Positions 46,681-56,234 of a stretch of 64,000 nucleotides of DNA are shown piece by piece. The notes under the pieces are model-generated. The model saw nothing but the letters and a program-made list of their open reading frames with translations, was not told where the DNA came from and did no database searches. Position 1 is the stretch's first letter. Each line of letters begins with the position of its first letter. The stretch spans positions 1,178,001 through 1,242,000 of the forward strand of contig NZ_JAIVLR010000001.1 of the NCBI RefSeq assembly GCF_020524765.1. The letters run 5' to 3'. Origin of the DNA: Qipengyuania gaetbuli (lineage in GTDB: Bacteria > Pseudomonadota > Alphaproteobacteria > Sphingomonadales > Sphingomonadaceae). The position numbers were made by a program, and so were the translations under genes.

Positions 46681-48459
46681 ATGGCCACAACGCAACCGGT
46701 TCACGGGGACTCGGCAGGGACTATCCTGGGCCACCCCAAGGGACTGTTCGTCCTGTTCTTCGCCGAAATGTGGGAGCGTTTTTCCTACTACGGCATGCGC
46801 GCGCTGCTCATTTTCTACCTGACCAAGCACTGGCTGTTTTCGGACAGCGACGCGGGCGTCATCTACGGCGCCTATACCGCGCTGGTCTACATCACGCCGG
46901 TCTTGGGCGGCTACCTCGCCGACAAGTGGCTCGGCCAGCGTAAGGCGGTGCTCTATGGCGCGATCCTGCTGACCTTCGGACACTTCCTAATGGGCTTCGA
47001 GGGGACGGGCGGCCAAGATCCGGCAAGCCTCAATATCTTCTGGCTCGCCCTTGCCTTCATCATCGTCGGCTCGGGCTTCCTCAAGGCCAATATTTCGGTG
47101 ATCGTGGGTCAGCTTTACGCCCGCACCGACGTGCGCCGCGACGGTGCCTACACCATCTTCTACATGGGCATTAACCTCGGCGCCGCACTGGGTTCGCTGC
47201 TGTGCGGCTATCTCGGCGAGACCTATGGCTGGGCCTATGGCTTCGGCGCCGCAGGCATCGGCATGCTGCTTGGCCTGATCGTGTTCGTCGTATTCAAGCC
47301 GCTTCTCCTGGGACGCGGCGAGCCGAGCGATCCGGCCAAGCTGGCTGCGCCGGTTATGGGGATCAAGCTCGAATGGCTGCTCTATGCCATCGGCCTGGTA
47401 GCGGTCGTCACCTGCTGGTGGCTGGTGCAGAACCAATCGGTGGTCGGCACGCTTCTTGGCGTGGGTGGCACGATCCTGATCCTCTACGTGCTCGGCGAGG
47501 CAACCTTCCGGTTCGTCCACGGTTCCTATGCTGCCGCACCGACCGTGCCGGTCGCCGTGTTTGCGCTTGGCGGTGTGCTCTCCATCATTGCCTTTGTGGG
47601 CATGTTCCTGGGTTCGATCGATGAAACCAACGCCCGCAACCTTGCGCTCGGCGGGTTCGGCCTGTCGCTGCTCGTGGTGATCTGGCAATCCTTCCTTAAC
47701 CGGAACGAAGACCGCGACCGCATCTTTGCAGCGATGTTCCTTATCCTCGGATCGATCCTGTTCTGGGCGCTCTTCGAGCAGGCCGGCTCCTCGCTGAACC
47801 TGTTCACGGATCGCTATGTCGATCGCGAGTTCCTTGGCATCAATTGGCCGGCCTCGACCTTCCAGTCGATCAACGCGATCTACATCGTGTTGCTGGCTCC
47901 GGTCTTTGCATGGCTGTGGACTTCGCTGGGTCGCCGAGGGCTGGAACCTTCGACTCCGGCCAAGTTCGGCTTTGCGCTTATGCAGCTGGGCGCCGGCTTC
48001 CTCGTGCTTGTCGCGGGATCGGCAATGGGCGGCAACATGACGCCGGTCATCTTCATCTTCCTGATCTACCTGCTGCACACGACCGGCGAGCTTTGCCTGT
48101 CGCCGGTGGGCCTTTCGGCGATGAACCGCCTGGCTCCGGCGCACATGGCGTCGCTGATCATGGGTACCTGGTTCTTCGCTTCGGCCACCGGCAACTTCGT
48201 CGCCGGCCTGATCGCCGCCGCTACCGGTTCGGAAGCGGCGTCGGGCGAAGGTGCTGCGAAGCAGGTGGTGCTCGATGTTTACAGCCAGATCGGCTGGGTC
48301 GCGGTAGGGGTCGGCGTTGCGGTCCTCGTCATCAGCCCGCTGATCAAGAAGCTGATGCACCTGGACACGCTCAAGGACGACGGCCTCGAAGGCCAGGCCG
48401 AATTCCCGGCCGAACCGCAGGCTGCAGGCGTCCACCCCGAGACCAAGTCGCAGGGCTAA
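46681..48459 (+). CDS. Proton-dependent oligopeptide transporter (POT/PTR family)
   Basis: A 592-aa major-facilitator protein that imports di- and tripeptides with protons. The N-terminal helix 1 carries the diagnostic ExxER motif in FAEMWERFSYYGMR (Glu29, Glu32, Arg33). The second PTR signature is around FYMGINLGAALGSLLCGYLGE, and about 14 TM segments are present. The tail ends with a short hydrophilic extension. It is followed by a strong terminator, and then by two secreted amidohydrolases on the same strand, which may act on imported or released compounds (inference). Confidence 0.93.
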   Translation: MATTQPVHGDSAGTILGHPKGLFVLFFAEMWERFSYYGMRALLIFYLTKHWLFSDSDAGVIYGAYTALVYITPVLGGYLADKWLGQRKAVLYGAILLTFGHFLMGFEGTGGQDPASLNIFWLALAFIIVGSGFLKANISVIVGQLYARTDVRRDGAYTIFYMGINLGAALGSLLCGYLGETYGWAYGFGAAGIGMLLGLIVFVVFKPLLLGRGEPSDPAKLAAPVMGIKLEWLLYAIGLVAVVTCWWLVQNQSVVGTLLGVGGTILILYVLGEATFRFVHGSYAAAPTVPVAVFALGGVLSIIAFVGMFLGSIDETNARNLALGGFGLSLLVVIWQSFLNRNEDRDRIFAAMFLILGSILFWALFEQAGSSLNLFTDRYVDREFLGINWPASTFQSINAIYIVLLAPVFAWLWTSLGRRGLEPSTPAKFGFALMQLGAGFLVLVAGSAMGGNMTPVIFIFLIYLLHTTGELCLSPVGLSAMNRLAPAHMASLIMGTWFFASATGNFVAGLIAAATGSEAASGEGAAKQVVLDVYSQIGWVAVGVGVAVLVISPLIKKLMHLDTLKDDGLEGQAEFPAEPQAAGVHPETKSQG

Positions 48460-48471
48460 GCCAACACAAAC

Positions 48472-48502
48472 GAAAGGGCGCGGAGCGATCCGCGCCCTTT
48501 TT
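48472..48502 (+). terminator. Intrinsic terminator after the peptide transporter
   Basis: AAAGGGCGCGGA (48473-48484) pairs with TCCGCGCCCTTT (48489-48500) around loop GCGA, followed by TTCTTT. A 12-bp perfect stem. Confidence 0.88.
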
Positions 48503-48538
48503 CTTTGCAACATCGCCGCATCGCGGCATGAGGGGCAC

Positions 48539-49909
48539 ATGAGGAAATCGATCAAGACCATCGCCGCAGGCACGCTGGCCATCGCGCTCGCCGCCTGTTC
48601 GACCACCGGGCAGTCCGACACCAAGAGCGCCAGCAGCGCCCCGGCAAAGGCGGAAGCGCCCTTCCCTTCGACCTACACGCCCTATCCGGGCACGCCGACC
48701 GCGCTCGTCAATGCGACGATATACGACGGCAAGGGCGGCAGGATCGACAAGGGCACGGTCTTCTTCAGTGGCGGCAAGATCGTCTCGATCGGCGGCCCCG
48801 ACACGCCTGTCCCTGCCGACATCGCGGTGTTCGACGGGACCGGCAAGTTCGTGACGCCGGGCATCATCGATATCCACTCGCACCTCGGCGACTATCCCAC
48901 CCCTTCGGTCCAGGCGCATTCGGACGGTAACGAGGCGACCAGCCCGACCACGCCCGAAGTCTGGGCGGAACATTCGGTCTGGCCGCAGGATCCGGGCTTC
49001 ACCCGCGCGCTCGCCAATGGCGGCGTGACCTCGCTGCAGATCCTGCCCGGCTCGGCCAATCTGATGGGCGGGCGTTCCGCCACGCTCAAGAACGTGCCCG
49101 CGCGCACGGTGCAGGGGATGAAATTCCCCGATGCGCCCTACGGCTTCAAGATGGCCTGTGGCGAGAACCCGAAGCGCGTCTATGGCGGTCGCGGCCGGAT
49201 GCCCTCGACGCGCATGGGTAATTTCGCGGTCAACCGGCAAACCTGGCTTGATGCCAAGGCCTATGACGGCAAGAAGCGCGACCTCGCCAAGGAAACGCTG
49301 AAGGGCGTGCTGGACGGCGAAATCCTGGTCCACAACCACTGCTACCGCGCCGACGAGATGGCTCTCGTCCTCGATATGGCGAAGGAGATGGGCTACAAGG
49401 TCAGCGCCTTCCACCATGCGGTCGAAGCCTACAAGATCGGCGACCTGCTGCGCGAAAACGACGTGTGCAGCGCGATCTGGGCCGACTGGTACGGCTTCAA
49501 GATGGAAAGCTACGACGGCATTCTCGAAAACGCCGCCTTCCTCCAGCGTGAGGACGCCTGCGTCGTGATCCACTCCGACGATGCCAACGGCATCCAGCGC
49601 CTCAACCAGGAAGCAGCCAAGGCGCAGGCCGCCGGCAAACGCGTGGGCATCGACATCTCCGATGCGCAGGTCATCCGCTGGATCACGCTGAACCCCGCCA
49701 AGGCGATGGGGATCGACGGCATGACCGGCAGTCTCGAGGCCGGCAAGATGGCCGACGTCGTGCTGTGGAACGGCGACCCGCTGTCGGTCTATTCGCGGCC
49801 CGAGAAGGTCTGGATCGACGGGGCGCTGATGTTCGATGCCATGGATCGCAAGCGCCGACCGGTGAGCGATTTCGAGCTCGGCCAGCCCGGTGAAGGAGAC
49901 GTGAAATGA
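48539..49909 (+). CDS. Amidohydrolase superfamily lipoprotein
   Basis: A 456-aa exported protein with a lipobox (ALAAC, Cys20). It follows the imidazolonepropionase/dipeptidase-like amidohydrolase plan: the metal HxH is His113/His115 in TPGIIDIHSHLGD, later metal or active-site candidates are HNHCYRADEM, AFHHAVEAYK and the Asp in VVIHSDDANG, and the C-terminal MTGSLEAGKMADVVLWNGDPLS closes the fold. Substrate unknown; cyclic amides or imides are typical. Its stop overlaps the next gene (ATGA), a second amidohydrolase. Confidence 0.88.
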   Translation: MRKSIKTIAAGTLAIALAACSTTGQSDTKSASSAPAKAEAPFPSTYTPYPGTPTALVNATIYDGKGGRIDKGTVFFSGGKIVSIGGPDTPVPADIAVFDGTGKFVTPGIIDIHSHLGDYPTPSVQAHSDGNEATSPTTPEVWAEHSVWPQDPGFTRALANGGVTSLQILPGSANLMGGRSATLKNVPARTVQGMKFPDAPYGFKMACGENPKRVYGGRGRMPSTRMGNFAVNRQTWLDAKAYDGKKRDLAKETLKGVLDGEILVHNHCYRADEMALVLDMAKEMGYKVSAFHHAVEAYKIGDLLRENDVCSAIWADWYGFKMESYDGILENAAFLQREDACVVIHSDDANGIQRLNQEAAKAQAAGKRVGIDISDAQVIRWITLNPAKAMGIDGMTGSLEAGKMADVVLWNGDPLSVYSRPEKVWIDGALMFDAMDRKRRPVSDFELGQPGEGDVK

Positions 49910-51198
49910 AGCGCGCTCTGACCCTCGCGGCGAGCGTGCTCGCCCTTGCCGCCGCCCCTGCCGCCGCGCAGGATTTCGTCATCACCAACGCCACTCTCGC
50001 CACCGGCGACGGGAGCGAGCCGATCGAACGCGGCGTGGTCGTCGTCGACGATGGCAAGGTCGCCTATGCCGGACCGCAGGCAGGCGCCGGCGCTTTCGAA
50101 ACGGACACGGTTTACGACGTGGCGGGGGCCTGGGTGACGCCCGGGCTCGTCGCTACCGTCACCACGCTCGGCCTCGCCGATGTGTCGGGCGTGAGCGAAT
50201 CGAACGACGTACGTCCGGGCAGTTCGCCATTCAATGCGGCGCTCGATGTCGCACCGGCGATCAACCCCTCCTCGCAGCACATCCTCGTGCACCGGGCTGC
50301 GGGCATCACGCGCGCGGCTACCGTCACCTCGCCGGCAGGCTCGATCTTCGGCGGACAGGGCGCGATCATCGACCTCGGCGCCGACGGCCAGCCCGTAACG
50401 CGGGCCAAGGCCTTCCAGGTCGTCGCCTTCGGTGAAGGCGGTGCGCGCCTTGCAGGGGGCAGCCGCGTTGCGACCTATGTCGCTTTCGCCAATGCCCTGC
50501 GCGAAGCACAGGATTTCGCACGCGGCCGGTGGGACGCGGAAAGCGCCATGCTGACCCGCGCCGATGCCGAGGCCCTGGGCCCGGTAGTGGCCGGCGAGCA
50601 GGCGCTTTACGTGTCCGTCGAACGCGCCTCGGATATCCGCAGCGTGCTGGGCCTCAAGCGCGATTTCCCGCGCCTCGACCTGGTCCTCGTCGGCGCCAGC
50701 GAAGGCTGGCTCGTCGCCCGCGAGATCGCGGCCGCAGGCGTGCCCGTCATTGCAGACGGCCTCGACGATTTGCCCAACAGCTTCGAGGAACTGGCCAGCA
50801 CCCAGTCCAATGTCGGGCGCCTCGCCAAGGCCGGGGTCAAGGTGGCGATCAACGCCGCCACGATGGAAAACCCGCGCAACCTCAACCAGTACGCCGGCAA
50901 CCTCGTCGCGCTGGCCCGCGTTCCGGGCGCGGACGGCCTCAGCTGGGGTCAGGCCTTTGCCGCGATCAGCTCGGTGCCGGCCTCGATTAGCGGGCTCTCC
51001 GGCAAGGCGGGTGTGTTGGCTAAGGGGTCCATGGGCGACGTGGTGATCTGGGACGGTGACCCGCTGGAAGTCGGCTCCGTGCCGACCAAGGTCTTCATCG
51101 ACGGGGTCGAGCAGCCGCTCGACAACCACCAGACGCGCCTGCGCGACCGTTATCGCGAACTCGACGAGAGCCGCTTGCCGGAGGCATTCGACTGGTGA
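49906..51198 (+). CDS. Amidohydrolase-like secreted protein lacking the HxH metal motif
   Basis: A 430-aa protein with a Sec signal (residues 1-22, cut after AAAQ-like AAA-QD). It keeps the amidohydrolase frame (VITNATLATGDGSEPIERGVVVVDDGKVAYAG; C-terminal LAKGSMGDVVIWDGDPLEVGSVPTKVFIDG). However, where an active enzyme has PGLIDxHxH it reads TPGLVATVTTLG, with Val85 and Thr87 in place of the histidines. It probably lost hydrolase activity and may be a partner of the intact upstream paralogue. It overlaps the upstream and downstream genes by 4 bp. Confidence 0.82.
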   Translation: MKRALTLAASVLALAAAPAAAQDFVITNATLATGDGSEPIERGVVVVDDGKVAYAGPQAGAGAFETDTVYDVAGAWVTPGLVATVTTLGLADVSGVSESNDVRPGSSPFNAALDVAPAINPSSQHILVHRAAGITRAATVTSPAGSIFGGQGAIIDLGADGQPVTRAKAFQVVAFGEGGARLAGGSRVATYVAFANALREAQDFARGRWDAESAMLTRADAEALGPVVAGEQALYVSVERASDIRSVLGLKRDFPRLDLVLVGASEGWLVAREIAAAGVPVIADGLDDLPNSFEELASTQSNVGRLAKAGVKVAINAATMENPRNLNQYAGNLVALARVPGADGLSWGQAFAAISSVPASISGLSGKAGVLAKGSMGDVVIWDGDPLEVGSVPTKVFIDGVEQPLDNHQTRLRDRYRELDESRLPEAFDW

Positions 51199-51704
51199 GC
51201 CTGCCCAAGGAAATGCGCACTACCCTGCTTGCGCTGGGCGGCGCCTTCGTGGCCGTGGCGGGTTTCGCCGCGACCGCGCAGGATGCACCGCCCGACAGGT
51301 CGCAGGACATCGCCTGGATGAACGCGCAGCAGGCCTATCTCGCCGCGCTCAAGCCGGAAGACGGCTGGCGCTACATGGAAGGCGGCCTCTACTGGCGGTA
51401 CCTCGAATATGCCGGCAGCACCGAAAAGCCGCGCGTGATCGACCGGGTGACAGTGCACTACGCCGGCACCTTCATCGATGGCGGAACCTTCGATTCGAGC
51501 TACGATCGCGGAGAGCCAGTGACCTTCCCGCTCGGCCGCCTGATCAAGGCATGGCAGATGGCCATTCCCGAAATGGGCGTGGGCGACACGATCGAGATCG
51601 CGGCGCCGGCGGACCTCGCATACGGGGCGCAAGGCAAGGGGCCGATACCCGGCGGTGCGACGCTGGTGTTCAAGGTGAAACTGCTGGGCATCGAAAAGCA
51701 ATGA
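51195..51704 (+). CDS. FKBP-type peptidyl-prolyl cis-trans isomerase, exported
   Basis: A 169-aa protein with GTG start at 51195 overlapping the previous stop. An N-terminal hydrophobic segment (TLLALGGAFVAVAGFAATAQ) is a signal peptide or anchor. The C-terminal FKBP domain (about 75-168) shows VTVHYAGTFIDGGTFDSSYDRGEPVTFPLGRLIKAWQMAIPEMGVGDTIEIAAPADLAYG and GATLVFKVKLLGI. It would fold proteins in the periplasm, probably including its co-transcribed amidohydrolases. Confidence 0.9.
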   Translation: MSLPKEMRTTLLALGGAFVAVAGFAATAQDAPPDRSQDIAWMNAQQAYLAALKPEDGWRYMEGGLYWRYLEYAGSTEKPRVIDRVTVHYAGTFIDGGTFDSSYDRGEPVTFPLGRLIKAWQMAIPEMGVGDTIEIAAPADLAYGAQGKGPIPGGATLVFKVKLLGIEKQ

Positions 51705-51761
51705 TTGCCAGATAGGTTTTTATTTGCTACTTAGTTTCGTGCTATCTCGGGGGAGAGTGCC

Positions 51762-52442
51762 ATGGAACCGCTGACCAATCTCGTTGCCGCGTCGATCGCT
51801 TTCGTCGGCTCGCATTTCGCCTTGTCGCATCCGCTGCGCGCGCCGCTGGTCGCAAGGTTGGGCGAGAACGGCTTTCGCGGCCTCTACTCGCTTGTCTCTC
51901 TGGCGACCTTCGTCTGGATGGTGCTCGCCTATCGCGATGCCGGGCCCGGAGGCGCTGCCTTGTGGAACGGGATGGGTGATGCGACCTGGGGCATCGCCAG
52001 CATTGTGATGCTGGTCGCATCGGTCCTGCTTGCCGGGTCCTTCGTGAAGAACCCCGCGCTTCCCGATCCGCGCGCAGCGGCTCACGCCGCCGCCGGGGTG
52101 CACGGCGTATTCCATGTCACGCGCCATCCCATGATGTGGAGCTTTGCGCTGTGGGCGCTGGTGCACATCATGCTCAGCCCCACCCCGCGCCAACTGGTCC
52201 TCTCCGGATCGCTCGGCTTCCTTGCGCTCGTCGGGGCGCATATGCAGGACCGCAAGAAGGAAGTGCTGATGGGCGATGCCTGGGCCGGGTGGGAAGCGCA
52301 GACCAGCTACTGGCCGCGCCTGTCGGGTTTCGCCAGGGCCGGGGGCGTAGCGTGGGCTGGCGGCGTCGCCATCTGGCTCGCGGCGACCTATGGGCACATC
52401 CACGCGATCGGCATTCCCGCAGGCGTCTGGCGCTGGTTCTAG
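51762..52442 (+). CDS. NnrU family membrane protein
   Basis: A 226-aa polytopic protein. Features of NnrU/methyltransferase-like membrane proteins are visible: SHFALSHPLRAPLVARLGENGFRGLYSLVS at the N-terminus and HGVFHVTRHPMMWSFALWALVHIM in the middle, with about six TM segments. NnrU was first linked to nitric-oxide/nitrite metabolism, but the family is broad and the role here is unknown. It has GGGGAGAG before the ATG. It is convergent with the enoyl-CoA hydratase gene across 18 bp. Confidence 0.87.
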   Translation: MEPLTNLVAASIAFVGSHFALSHPLRAPLVARLGENGFRGLYSLVSLATFVWMVLAYRDAGPGGAALWNGMGDATWGIASIVMLVASVLLAGSFVKNPALPDPRAAAHAAAGVHGVFHVTRHPMMWSFALWALVHIMLSPTPRQLVLSGSLGFLALVGAHMQDRKKEVLMGDAWAGWEAQTSYWPRLSGFARAGGVAWAGGVAIWLAATYGHIHAIGIPAGVWRWF

Positions 52443-52460
52443 CGCCCTCGCCCGCGCGAC

Positions 52461-53258
52461 CTATTCACCGGTGAACTTGGGCGCGCGCTTTTCGATCAGC
52501 GCGTCGACGCCTTCCATGTGGTCGCGGGTGGTATGCATCAGCGCCTGTGCGTTAGCCGCCATTTCCAGCGCGGCGTCGTAGCTCGTCGAGCGCCCCTGCC
52601 GCATGAGGTTCTTGGCTTGCCGCAGGGCGTGAGGCGGCATGGCCGCGACCTTTCCGGCGAGCGCCATGGCCTCGTCCATCAGCGCGTCATGGTCGACGAC
52701 CCGGCTGACAAGGCCCCAGTCGAGCGCGGTGGGCGCATCGATCACGTCTCCGGTATAGAACAGCTCCGCCGCGCGCGCCTCGCCGATGATGCGCGGCAGG
52801 ATCCATGTGCCGCCATCACCGGGGATGATGCCGAGCTTGAGAAAGGTGACACCGAACCTCGCCTTCTCGCTCGCGATGCGAATGTCGGCGAGGCAAGCAA
52901 GGTCGCATCCCAGTCCGATGGCTGGGCCGTTGACCGCCGCAATCAGCGGCACGCGCAGCGAATAGAGCGCGCGCAGGATCTTGTGGATGTTGTTCCGGTA
53001 GCCATCGGCAATCTCGGGCGCGGTCCCGCCGAAATTGCCGGTCTTGTCCTTCATCGCCTTGATGTCACCGCCCGCACTGAAGGCGCGCCCGGCACCGGTC
53101 AGGATGACGCAGCGCACGTCCATATCTGCATTGATCGCATCGCAGGCCGCCGCAAAGGCATCCCCGTCACCTGCCGCACCGAGCGGGTTCATGCTGTCCG
53201 GCCGGTTGAGCGTCAGAGTGGTGACGTGGCCAACAGTATTAGCACTCAGGGTACTCAT
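52461..53258 (-). CDS. Enoyl-CoA hydratase/isomerase family protein
   Basis: A 265-aa crotonase-fold protein. The oxyanion-hole motifs are FSAGGDIKAM and GPAIGLGCDLAC, and the EKARFGVTFLKLGIIPGDGGTWILPRIIG region carries the expected loop (GDGGT) with a likely acid in the pattern of hydratases. It hydrates or isomerises an enoyl-CoA in a beta-oxidation-like route. ATG at 53258 overlaps the stop of the AT-richer upstream gene (ATGA); the far-upstream start is rejected. It is downstream of dxs, so it could be carried on the dxs transcript. Confidence 0.9.
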   Translation of the reverse strand: MSTLSANTVGHVTTLTLNRPDSMNPLGAAGDGDAFAAACDAINADMDVRCVILTGAGRAFSAGGDIKAMKDKTGNFGGTAPEIADGYRNNIHKILRALYSLRVPLIAAVNGPAIGLGCDLACLADIRIASEKARFGVTFLKLGIIPGDGGTWILPRIIGEARAAELFYTGDVIDAPTALDWGLVSRVVDHDALMDEAMALAGKVAAMPPHALRQAKNLMRQGRSTSYDAALEMAANAQALMHTTRDHMEGVDALIEKRAPKFTGE

Positions 53259-53737
53259 TGTTGCGACCACCATCGTTCAGTCTTTGTAGCAAACGAGAAA
53301 CCTATGATTCGGCTGTCCGAGGAGTATTGCTCCAACCACTTTGGCGACATCTTCCAAGCCGAGACTTTCTGGCCAGGTGGATTGATTTCCTTCAAAACCG
53401 AAGAGGGCAGGATGAAGCAAGAGATCGCATCAGCCTCATCGACAACGATAGCGAAGTACGGATCGCACAAGAACGATTCGCAAGCTGCGTTGAGCTTTTC
53501 AAAATTGCCATTTGAGATAGATAAAAAGCTACCCTCAGTCCCAGGGTTACGCGAACGTGATTTTACCGAGATTCCCATCGGTCGATCGGTCGCGGGGCGA
53601 CGTGCGATCAGATCGATCCCTGTGTGATCGATACGGGCACACTCGAAACCGTGTTTCGAAAGCCAATATAGAATCAGGTGCTCCGCGAACTCGCCAGTGA
53701 TTTTCGAATGGCGGGAACTCTTCTGAATCGAGGGCAT
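53255..53737 (-). CDS. Hypothetical protein with PD-(D/E)XK nuclease-like motif, AT-richer than its neighbours
   Basis: A 160-aa protein. The N-terminal GEFAEHLILYWLSKHGFECARIDHTGIDLIARRP...GISVKSRSR has the spacing of a PD-(D/E)XK core: a helix with Glu, then Asp in GIDLIA, then a strand with SVK. This is the pattern of Holliday-junction-resolvase-like and DUF4365-type nucleases. I estimate GC near 50% against about 65% around it, with less biased codon use. It overlaps dxs by one base and the enoyl-CoA hydratase by 4 bp. Function unproven; it looks acquired. Confidence 0.65.
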   Translation of the reverse strand: MPSIQKSSRHSKITGEFAEHLILYWLSKHGFECARIDHTGIDLIARRPATDRPMGISVKSRSRNPGTEGSFLSISNGNFEKLNAACESFLCDPYFAIVVDEADAISCFILPSSVLKEINPPGQKVSAWKMSPKWLEQYSSDSRIIGFSFATKTERWWSQQ

Positions 53738-55659
53738 TATGCCCGCGCTTCTTCGACGCCTGCCGAATTGTGGCGCAGGGCCTTGAGCGCGGTGTCGACG
53801 ATATGCGGCGCATTGAGGCCCGCCTCGTCATACTGCTTCACCGGATCGTCCTGGTCCTGGAAGACGTCGGGCAGGCGCATGGTGCGCACCTTCAGCCCTG
53901 CATCGGTCAGGCCGGCATCGCTGGCAAAGGTCAGGACATGCGCGCCGAGGCCGCCGACGGCCCCTTCCTCGATGGTCACGACGACGTCGTGGCTGCGCAT
54001 CAGCTTCTCGATCAGCTCGGTGTCGAGCGGCTTGGCAAAGCGCATATCGGCAACGGTGGTCGACAGGCCCTTGGCTTCCAGCTGGTCGGCAGCCTTCTTC
54101 GCCTCTTCGAGACGCGCGCCGAGCGAGAGGATGGCGACCTTGGTGCCTTCTCGCACGATGCGGCCCTTGCCGATTTCCAGCTTCTGCAGCTGCGCGGGAA
54201 TTTCCACGCCGGTGCCTGACCCTCGCGGATAACGAAAGGCGATCGGCCCGTCGTCATATTCGGCGGCCGTATAGGTCATGTGCGCCAGCTCCGCCTCGTC
54301 GGCGGCGGCCATCACGACCATGTTCGGCAGCGTGGCGAGATAGGCGATGTCGAAGGCGCCGGCGTGGGTGCAGCCGTCCGCCCCGACCAGGCCCGCGCGG
54401 TCGATGGCGAAGCGCACGGGCAGGTTCTGGATGGCAACGTCGTGCACGACCTGGTCGTAGGCGCGCTGGAGGAAGGTCGAATAGATCGCCGCGAAGGGCC
54501 GCATGCCCTGTGCCGCGAGGCCCGCAGCGAAGGTTACGCCGTGCTGTTCGGCAATGCCGACGTCAAACGCCTTGTCCGGATGCGCCTTGGCGAACTTGTC
54601 GACGCCCGTACCGCTCGGCATGGCGGCAGTGATCGCGCAGATGCGCGGGTCGGTGTCGGCGATCTTGGCCAGCGTCTCGCCAAAGACGTTCTGGTAGGCG
54701 GGCGGGCCGCCCGACGACTTCTTTTGCTCGCCCGTGACGACATCGAACTTGGCGACGCCGTGGTATTTGTCGGCGCTGTTCTCGGCCGGGGCGTAGCCCT
54801 TGCCCTTCTGCGTGACGACATGGATCAGGACCGGGCCCTGCTCGCTGTCGCGTACGTTTTCCAGCACCGGGATGAGGTGGTCGAGATTGTGCCCGTCGAT
54901 CGGGCCGACGTAGTAGAAGCCCAGTTCCTCGAACAACGTACCGCCGGTCACCATGCCGCGGGCGTATTCCTCTGCCTTTTCCAGCCCGTCATGGACTTTG
55001 CGGCTGAGCTTCTTCGAAAGGCGCGAGGCAAGGCTGCGCAGGCCGAGATACTCGCTGCTCGACACGGTGCGGGCAAGATAGGCCGACAGGCCGCCAACGG
55101 GCGGGGCGATCGACATGTCGTTATCGTTGAGGATGACGATCAGGCGGTTTCCGGCCGCCTCGGCATTGTTCATCGCCTCGTAGGCCATGCCCGCGCTCAT
55201 CGCGCCGTCGCCGATGACCGCAATGCCGCGTCCCGGCTTGCCCAGCATCTTGTTCGCCATGGCAAAGCCCAGCGCCGCGCTGATCGAAGTCGAGGAGTGC
55301 GCTGCGCCGAAGGGGTCGTATTCGCTTTCGGCGCGCTTGGTGAAGCCGGACAGGCCGCCACCCTGGCGCAGCGTGCGGATGCGGTCGCGCCGGCCGGTGA
55401 GGATCTTGTGCGGGTAGCACTGGTGCCCAACGTCCCACACCAGCTTGTCTTCCGGCGTGTTGAACACATAGTGGATCGCAGTAGTCAGTTCGACCACGCC
55501 GAGGCCCGAACCGAGGTGCCCGCCGGTGGTCCCGACGGCATCGATCATTTCGGCACGCAATTCGTCCGAAAGCTGGCGGAGCTGCGATTTGTCGAGTTTG
55601 CGGAGGTCGGCCGGATAATCGACCGTATCCAGCAGCGGCGTATGAGGGCGCGTCGTCAT
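53737..55659 (-). CDS. dxs: 1-deoxy-D-xylulose-5-phosphate synthase
   Basis: Thiamine-diphosphate enzyme that joins pyruvate and glyceraldehyde-3-phosphate in the first step of the MEP isoprenoid pathway (precursors of carotenoids and quinones). The 640-aa length is normal. [23 protein letters not shown] lies near the N-terminus, the TPP-binding motif [17 protein letters not shown] near 148, and the catalytic-glutamate region [20 protein letters not shown] near 364. The stop codon overlaps the start of the AT-richer gene (TAATG). Confidence 0.96.
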   Translation of the reverse strand: MTTRPHTPLLDTVDYPADLRKLDKSQLRQLSDELRAEMIDAVGTTGGHLGSGLGVVELTTAIHYVFNTPEDKLVWDVGHQCYPHKILTGRRDRIRTLRQGGGLSGFTKRAESEYDPFGAAHSSTSISAALGFAMANKMLGKPGRGIAVIGDGAMSAGMAYEAMNNAEAAGNRLIVILNDNDMSIAPPVGGLSAYLARTVSSSEYLGLRSLASRLSKKLSRKVHDGLEKAEEYARGMVTGGTLFEELGFYYVGPIDGHNLDHLIPVLENVRDSEQGPVLIHVVTQKGKGYAPAENSADKYHGVAKFDVVTGEQKKSSGGPPAYQNVFGETLAKIADTDPRICAITAAMPSGTGVDKFAKAHPDKAFDVGIAEQHGVTFAAGLAAQGMRPFAAIYSTFLQRAYDQVVHDVAIQNLPVRFAIDRAGLVGADGCTHAGAFDIAYLATLPNMVVMAAADEAELAHMTYTAAEYDDGPIAFRYPRGSGTGVEIPAQLQKLEIGKGRIVREGTKVAILSLGARLEEAKKAADQLEAKGLSTTVADMRFAKPLDTELIEKLMRSHDVVVTIEEGAVGGLGAHVLTFASDAGLTDAGLKVRTMRLPDVFQDQDDPVKQYDEAGLNAPHIVDTALKALRHNSAGVEEARA

Positions 55660-55730
55660 GGAAGCGGCCTTACACGCGGCAATCGAAACTGTCGATGAAC
55701 GCTTTATCGCTCATATTACACAACTCGTCG

Positions 55731-56198
55731 TCATGCGGCACAATCGTCGCATAGGCCGCGAAGTTCCACCACGGGCCGCACGTCGGTAAAGCCTGCATCC
55801 TTGCCCGCTTCGCGCAAGGCGCCGGTCACCCGGTCGTCATCGATATGCATGGCCTTCCCGCAATCGTCGCAGATCAGGAAGATGCAATCGTGCCGGCATC
55901 CCGGGTGCGTGTTGACAAGATAGGCGTTGGCGCTCTCGATCCGGTTGGCAAGATTGGTCCGCACGAACAGGTCGAGGATCCGGTAGACGCTGTTGGGCGC
56001 AACCCGCTTGCCGCGCGCAGCCGACAGATTGTCCGCAATGTCGTAGGCGCTGGCGGGCTTTTCGTGCCGGGCGAGTTCCTCGAACACCGATTGGCGCATG
56101 CCCGTCCACTGCTCGCCGGCGTCGGTCAGCGTGTGGCGGGCGGCGTCGATCAGGGCGTCGCCGGAATGTTCCTTGTGAGCGTGTACGTGCTTGGCCAT
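55731..56198 (-). CDS. zur: Fur family regulator, probably Zur
   Basis: A 155-aa repressor. Winged-helix DNA-binding part at about 20-85 (ARHEKPASAYDIADNLS; APNSVYRILDLFVRTNLANRIES) and C-terminal dimer/metal domain with two CxxC pairs, Cys110/Cys113 (CDDC) and Cys150/Cys153 (CDDC), as expected for a structural zinc. The HPGCRHDC stretch matches the sensory zinc region of Zur rather than the His-rich motifs of Fur. Zur-type calls from sequence are good but not certain; PerR or Irr are less likely. Confidence 0.85.
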   Translation of the reverse strand: MAKHVHAHKEHSGDALIDAARHTLTDAGEQWTGMRQSVFEELARHEKPASAYDIADNLSAARGKRVAPNSVYRILDLFVRTNLANRIESANAYLVNTHPGCRHDCIFLICDDCGKAMHIDDDRVTGALREAGKDAGFTDVRPVVELRGLCDDCAA

Positions 56199-56234
56199 GC
56201 GTGAGAGGTAAGCGCCCCACTGCCCCTGCGCAAG

